Shown here: piece after piece, positions 61,619 to 64,000 of the stretch
Position numbering within the stretch: the first letter of the stretch is position 1
Layout: each line of letters begins with the position of its first letter
Assembly (NCBI RefSeq): GCF_900112705.1
Contig: NZ_FOMR01000009.1
Location: 62,001 to 126,000, forward strand
Reading direction: 5' to 3'
Length of the DNA: 64,000 nt
Source: Lentibacillus persicus
Lineage (GTDB): Bacteria; Bacillota; Bacilli; Bacillales; Amphibacillaceae
Notes under the pieces: generated by a model
Database searches by the model: none
Seen by the model: only the letters and a program-made list of their open reading frames with translations
What the model was told of the DNA's origin: nothing
Made by a program: the position numbers and the translations under genes

Positions 61619-61639
61619 TTAAACTTCACCTCTTTTGCT

Positions 61640-61668
61640 ATTGTATTACGAGGTACATCGTAATACAA
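61640..61668 (-). promoter_or_regulatory. PadR operator covering a SigA promoter
   Basis: TTGTATTACGA (61641-61651) and TCGTAATACAA (61658-61668) are a perfect 11-bp inverted repeat with a 6-base spacer. On the minus strand the two arms contain the -35 TTGTAT (61663-61668) and the -10 TACAAT (61640-61645), 17 bp apart. Confidence 0.88.
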
Positions 61669-61750
61669 GGGTAATAATATGAAGGAACACTCACGACACA
61701 CCTTGCAACTATTTGATATAATGAAGACAGGTATTTTAGGAGGTGTACAA

Positions 61751-62104
61751 ATGTACATCATTGTAGAAGATAAAATCAAAGAGTCAATCGAAAATGGAGA
61801 CTTTGACAACCTGCCGGGAAAAGGAAAAAAGCTTAATGTGCGTGATGAGCTGCCGGGTCTGTCACCGGAATTGAACCAGGCCTACAAGATTCTGAAAAAT
61901 GCCGGTTTTGTTCCCGAAGAAGGTGAAAAAAAGAGCGGAAAAGATTTGACCGGTAATGATTTAATGACGTATGCAACCGGTGAAGATTATAAGGATAATG
62001 CCAAGCGGGACAAGCAATTCGAGGATCTTGTCCAAAAGCGGAAGTTGCACCGAAATAAAAAATTTCCATTTTACAGGAAGAAGATTTTCAATAAGCTATC
62101 CTAA
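61751..62104 (+). CDS. DUF1992 (DnaJ-like subfamily C28) protein
   Basis: A 117-residue protein with the core pattern IKESIENGDFDNLPGKGKKL near 10-29 (the DNLPGKGKPL type), then LNQAYKILKNAGFVPEE, of the DUF1992 domain also found in human DNAJC28. Function is not established. A strongly basic C terminus ends it. ATG 61751 follows AGGAGG. Divergent from the PadR operon. Confidence 0.88.
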   Translation: MYIIVEDKIKESIENGDFDNLPGKGKKLNVRDELPGLSPELNQAYKILKNAGFVPEEGEKKSGKDLTGNDLMTYATGEDYKDNAKRDKQFEDLVQKRKLHRNKKFPFYRKKIFNKLS

Positions 62105-62226
62105 GAGGAACTGGTACGACATCATTCTAATATGTCAGCTGCCAGTTCTTTTTTTGTAAAAGTGTTAGCAGGAAACCAAGAAATATCTTGAGATTATTTG
62201 CTTAACAAACAAATCGATGTAACCAT

Positions 62227-62271
62227 TAAAAAATAACCACTTATGCCCGGAAAGCGGATAAGTGGTTATTT
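62227..62271. terminator. Bidirectional terminator
   Basis: AAATAACCACTTAT (62231-62244) pairs perfectly with ATAAGTGGTTATTT (62258-62271), with A/T runs on both sides, between the DUF1992 gene and the biotinyl-like gene. Confidence 0.85.
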
Positions 62272-62314
62272 ATCTAATGTTATAATACGGTACTGTGTCA
62301 AATGGCATCATAGC

Positions 62315-62575
62315 TTATAAATCTTCCTTTATAAAAAACAACACATCGCCATGCACGACTTTGTCGCCGGCTTTTACCTTTAACATCTCAACCGTTCCTC
62401 CTGAACCGCTCAAAATTTGCTTCACTTTTCCTTGATCCGGGCGAATCATAACGAGCACTTGCTTCTCCTGAATCTTCCCGCCTGATTTAATTTCGACGCT
62501 TTCCACATTTCCTTTAACCGGGGTTGTTACAATATGGCCTTTGCCCCACCGTCTTGGGAATACTTCATACTTCAT
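62315..62575 (-). CDS. Biotinyl/lipoyl-like single-domain protein lacking the acceptor Lys motif
   Basis: An 86-residue protein. It reads as one hammerhead domain: VTTPVKGNVESVEIKSGGKIQEKQVL (in part) and GGTVEMLKVKAGDKVVHGDVLFFI, the repeated G-D-x-V-x-x-G-x-x-L pattern of biotin carriers. The turn where MKM or a lipoyl DKA would stand reads IRPDQGKVKQI, so modification is doubtful. ATG 62575 follows AAAGGAGATG. Stand-alone, with no carboxylase nearby. It may be a carrier remnant or a binding module. Confidence 0.75.
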   Translation of the reverse strand: MKYEVFPRRWGKGHIVTTPVKGNVESVEIKSGGKIQEKQVLVMIRPDQGKVKQILSGSGGTVEMLKVKAGDKVVHGDVLFFIKEDL

Positions 62576-62881
62576 TAAAATCATCTCCTTTAGTTTTAAT
62601 AAATTCTCTAATAAACCACCTGCTTCCATCTAATTATTTGTTTTTTTCACGTCCAGTCTAAAGTAAGCTGTATCGATTACATATAAAAATTGGCATTCAA
62701 TTCCGTCTTTAATTTATATTACTAATTATAAGTTCTCCAACGAATCGAAACAATATATACTTTCGATTGGTTTAATCTAATTTTGATATGAATTATTTAA
62801 AAACATAAGCATCCACTTAACAATTGCTCTAATAAAGGATTATAATATATTTATAAAATCGTACTGGGGGCTGTACATACA

Positions 62882-63661
62882 ATGACTGATAAAAACAATG
62901 AGATCGTTCAAAAACTAAAGACAGCGCACGAAACGCGAGAGCCAATTGACTTTATCCGCGAGCAATATCAATTGGATGAACCCGAAGCTTACCGAATCCA
63001 AGATCAATTTGTGAAGGAAAAATGCAAACGAACAGGCGAGAAAATTGCAGGTTATAAAATCAGCATGACAAGCCCCGACACACAGGCATACGCTAACACT
63101 GACGAGCCGGCATATGGCACATTCACTGAAAGCAACCTTATTCAGTCAGGCGCGTCCGTCTCACTGACTTCTTTGTTTGAGCCGCTTATTGAGCCGGAGC
63201 TTATATTTGTGCTTACGGACGATTTAACTGCCGGAGCATCCGAATCAGAAATTATCTCAAAGAGCAATCTTGCAGCCGGACTTGAAATCCCCGATTCCCG
63301 TTATAAAGCCTGGTTTCCGAATTTCACATTGGAAGACCTCCTCAGTGACAATGGTGCTGCCGGACTTGCGGTCATTTCGGGTACTGTTAAAACACCATCC
63401 TTTGAGCAGCTTGGCAGTATTAGTATGGAATTGTTCCATGATGAGGAGAAAGTTGGTGAAGGCGACTCTTCAAATGTCCTTGAAAACCCTGCTTCAGCGG
63501 TTGCCTGGCTTTCTAAGAAGATGGCCGGTCACGGAAAGACACTGAAAAAAGGGGCGATCATCGCATCCGGCACCTTTATTCCACCAATACGTGCTAAAGA
63601 AGGAACCTATAAGGCTGTGTATACAGGAATTGGTGAAGTAATTGTGACATTCACCCGCTGA
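62882..63661 (+). CDS. 2-keto-4-pentenoate hydratase (FAH superfamily)
   Basis: A 259-residue protein matching MhpD/XylJ-type hydratases: AYRIQDQFVKEKCKRTGEKIAGYKIS (in part), acidic metal ligands in EPLIEPELIFVL near 101-112, LEIPDSRY, and GAIIASGTFIPP. These act on 2-hydroxydienoates in meta-cleavage of catechols. The CatE-like dioxygenase 20 kb away could supply a substrate chain, but no other pathway genes adjoin. ATG 62882 is preceded by CTGGGGG. Confidence 0.87.
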   Translation: MTDKNNEIVQKLKTAHETREPIDFIREQYQLDEPEAYRIQDQFVKEKCKRTGEKIAGYKISMTSPDTQAYANTDEPAYGTFTESNLIQSGASVSLTSLFEPLIEPELIFVLTDDLTAGASESEIISKSNLAAGLEIPDSRYKAWFPNFTLEDLLSDNGAAGLAVISGTVKTPSFEQLGSISMELFHDEEKVGEGDSSNVLENPASAVAWLSKKMAGHGKTLKKGAIIASGTFIPPIRAKEGTYKAVYTGIGEVIVTFTR

Positions 63662-63673
63662 TATTACCCATAT

Positions 63674-63712
63674 AAAACCCCCGCATTTCAAATCAAAATG
63701 CGGGGGTTTTTC
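63674..63712. terminator. Bidirectional terminator
   Basis: AAAACCCCCGCATTT pairs perfectly with AAATGCGGGGGTTTT, followed by TT on the plus strand, between convergent genes. Confidence 0.93.
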
Positions 63713-64000
63713 TTATGAATTATTCTCATCGTTATTTTCAGTGTCTTCTGCGTCCTCTGCCTCTTTTTCCTCATCGGTATTATCTTTCTCGGTATTTTCC
63801 TCTCCTGAGCTTTCCTCATTAGCTTTACCGTACTGGTATTCGCTCGGATCAACAGGCTCCCAGTCTTCACTAGGTTCATAGAATCGCAGCAGATCACCAT
63901 TCAACACTTCATCGTTCAAGCTCAATTCGTAATGAACCTGATCACGTTTTTCTTTCATTTCTTCAGTCGGTTCCTCTATCGGTTCACCGGTGTCATTATC
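63713..64000 (-). CDS. C-terminal part of an acidic protein, unknown (partial)
   Basis: The frame is open to the window edge (in frame at 64000), so the gene starts outside. The 95 visible residues contain HYELSLNDEVLNGDLLRFYE, a folded-looking stretch, then a long Glu/Asp/Asn-rich tail to the stop. An internal ATG at 63958 has no ribosome site. The tail resembles those of extracytoplasmic proteins in halophiles. No family recognised. Confidence 0.65.
   Translation of the reverse strand, partial: DNDTGEPIEEPTEEMKEKRDQVHYELSLNDEVLNGDLLRFYEPSEDWEPVDPSEYQYGKANEESSGEENTEKDNTDEEKEAEDAEDTENNDENNS

Overview
The window is one piece of a Bacillaceae chromosome, most likely a moderately halophilic aerobic spore former of the Lentibacillus/Virgibacillus/Oceanobacillus type. 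The evidence is gene content and style: AAGGAGG-type ribosome sites, many TTG and GTG starts, a CotF-like spore coat protein, a LysM/GH18 spore hydrolase, bacillithiol-linked YtxJ, YfhD/YueI/YndM-type Bacillus proteins, a BCCT osmolyte transporter and generally acidic proteins. No tRNA, rRNA, CRISPR array or prophage was seen. Species is an inference only.

Layout. 1-2.6 kb: end of a surface polysaccharide cluster (nucleotide-sugar dehydrogenase end, sugar aminotransferase, glycosyltransferase). 3-6.3 kb: a YtrA-type GntR/ABC operon behind three tandem operators. 6.4-8.5 kb: selD-mnmH, the selenouridine tRNA pathway. 8.5-20.5 kb: housekeeping and small proteins (MBL hydrolase, lipoprotein esterase, coat protein, 650-residue aconitase with a tiny CxxCxGxG protein, AIM24, YfhD, YueI, acetoacetyl-CoA synthetase under a cre-like site, RDD protein). 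20.5-25.3 kb: methyltransferase, phosphatase, pantothenate importer. 25.4-28.3 kb: TPP riboswitch and thiW-thiD-thiM-thiE salvage operon. 28.5-36.8 kb: MerR/TipAS regulator, phytoene-synthase-like enzyme, BCCT transporter, spore hydrolase, CYP152 peroxygenase. 36.9-40.2 kb: hom-thrC-thrB. 40.3-42.3 kb: an MhqR-like/hydrolase/CatE-like quinone or catechol detoxification group. 42.4-44.2 kb: an apparently intact IS200/IS605 element (tnpA, tnpB, structured ends). 44.2-47.5 kb: DUF3891, Crp/Fnr regulator, catalase. 48-51.3 kb: TetR-controlled ABC exporter. 51.4-64 kb: antiporter, UPF0182 protein, YtxJ/YjbQ/RluA group, two flavin reductases, a PadR-HAAS-propeller operon, DUF1992, a biotinyl-like protein and an FAH-family hydratase.

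The least explained material is non-coding. Two composite, inverted-repeat-flanked elements (23.8-24.25 and 47.6-48.07 kb) share ends but carry their internal modules in opposite orientation; a related single module lies at 30.9-31.1 kb. Three separate gaps carry five or six copies of unrelated 20- or 21-bp tandem units. Several regulators sit beside clear dyad operators placed on readable promoters (GntR, MarR, TetR, PadR, MerR). The TetR gene appears to start at ATT. Coordinates and translations were read by eye; no database search was run, so family names rest on recognised motifs and gene order.
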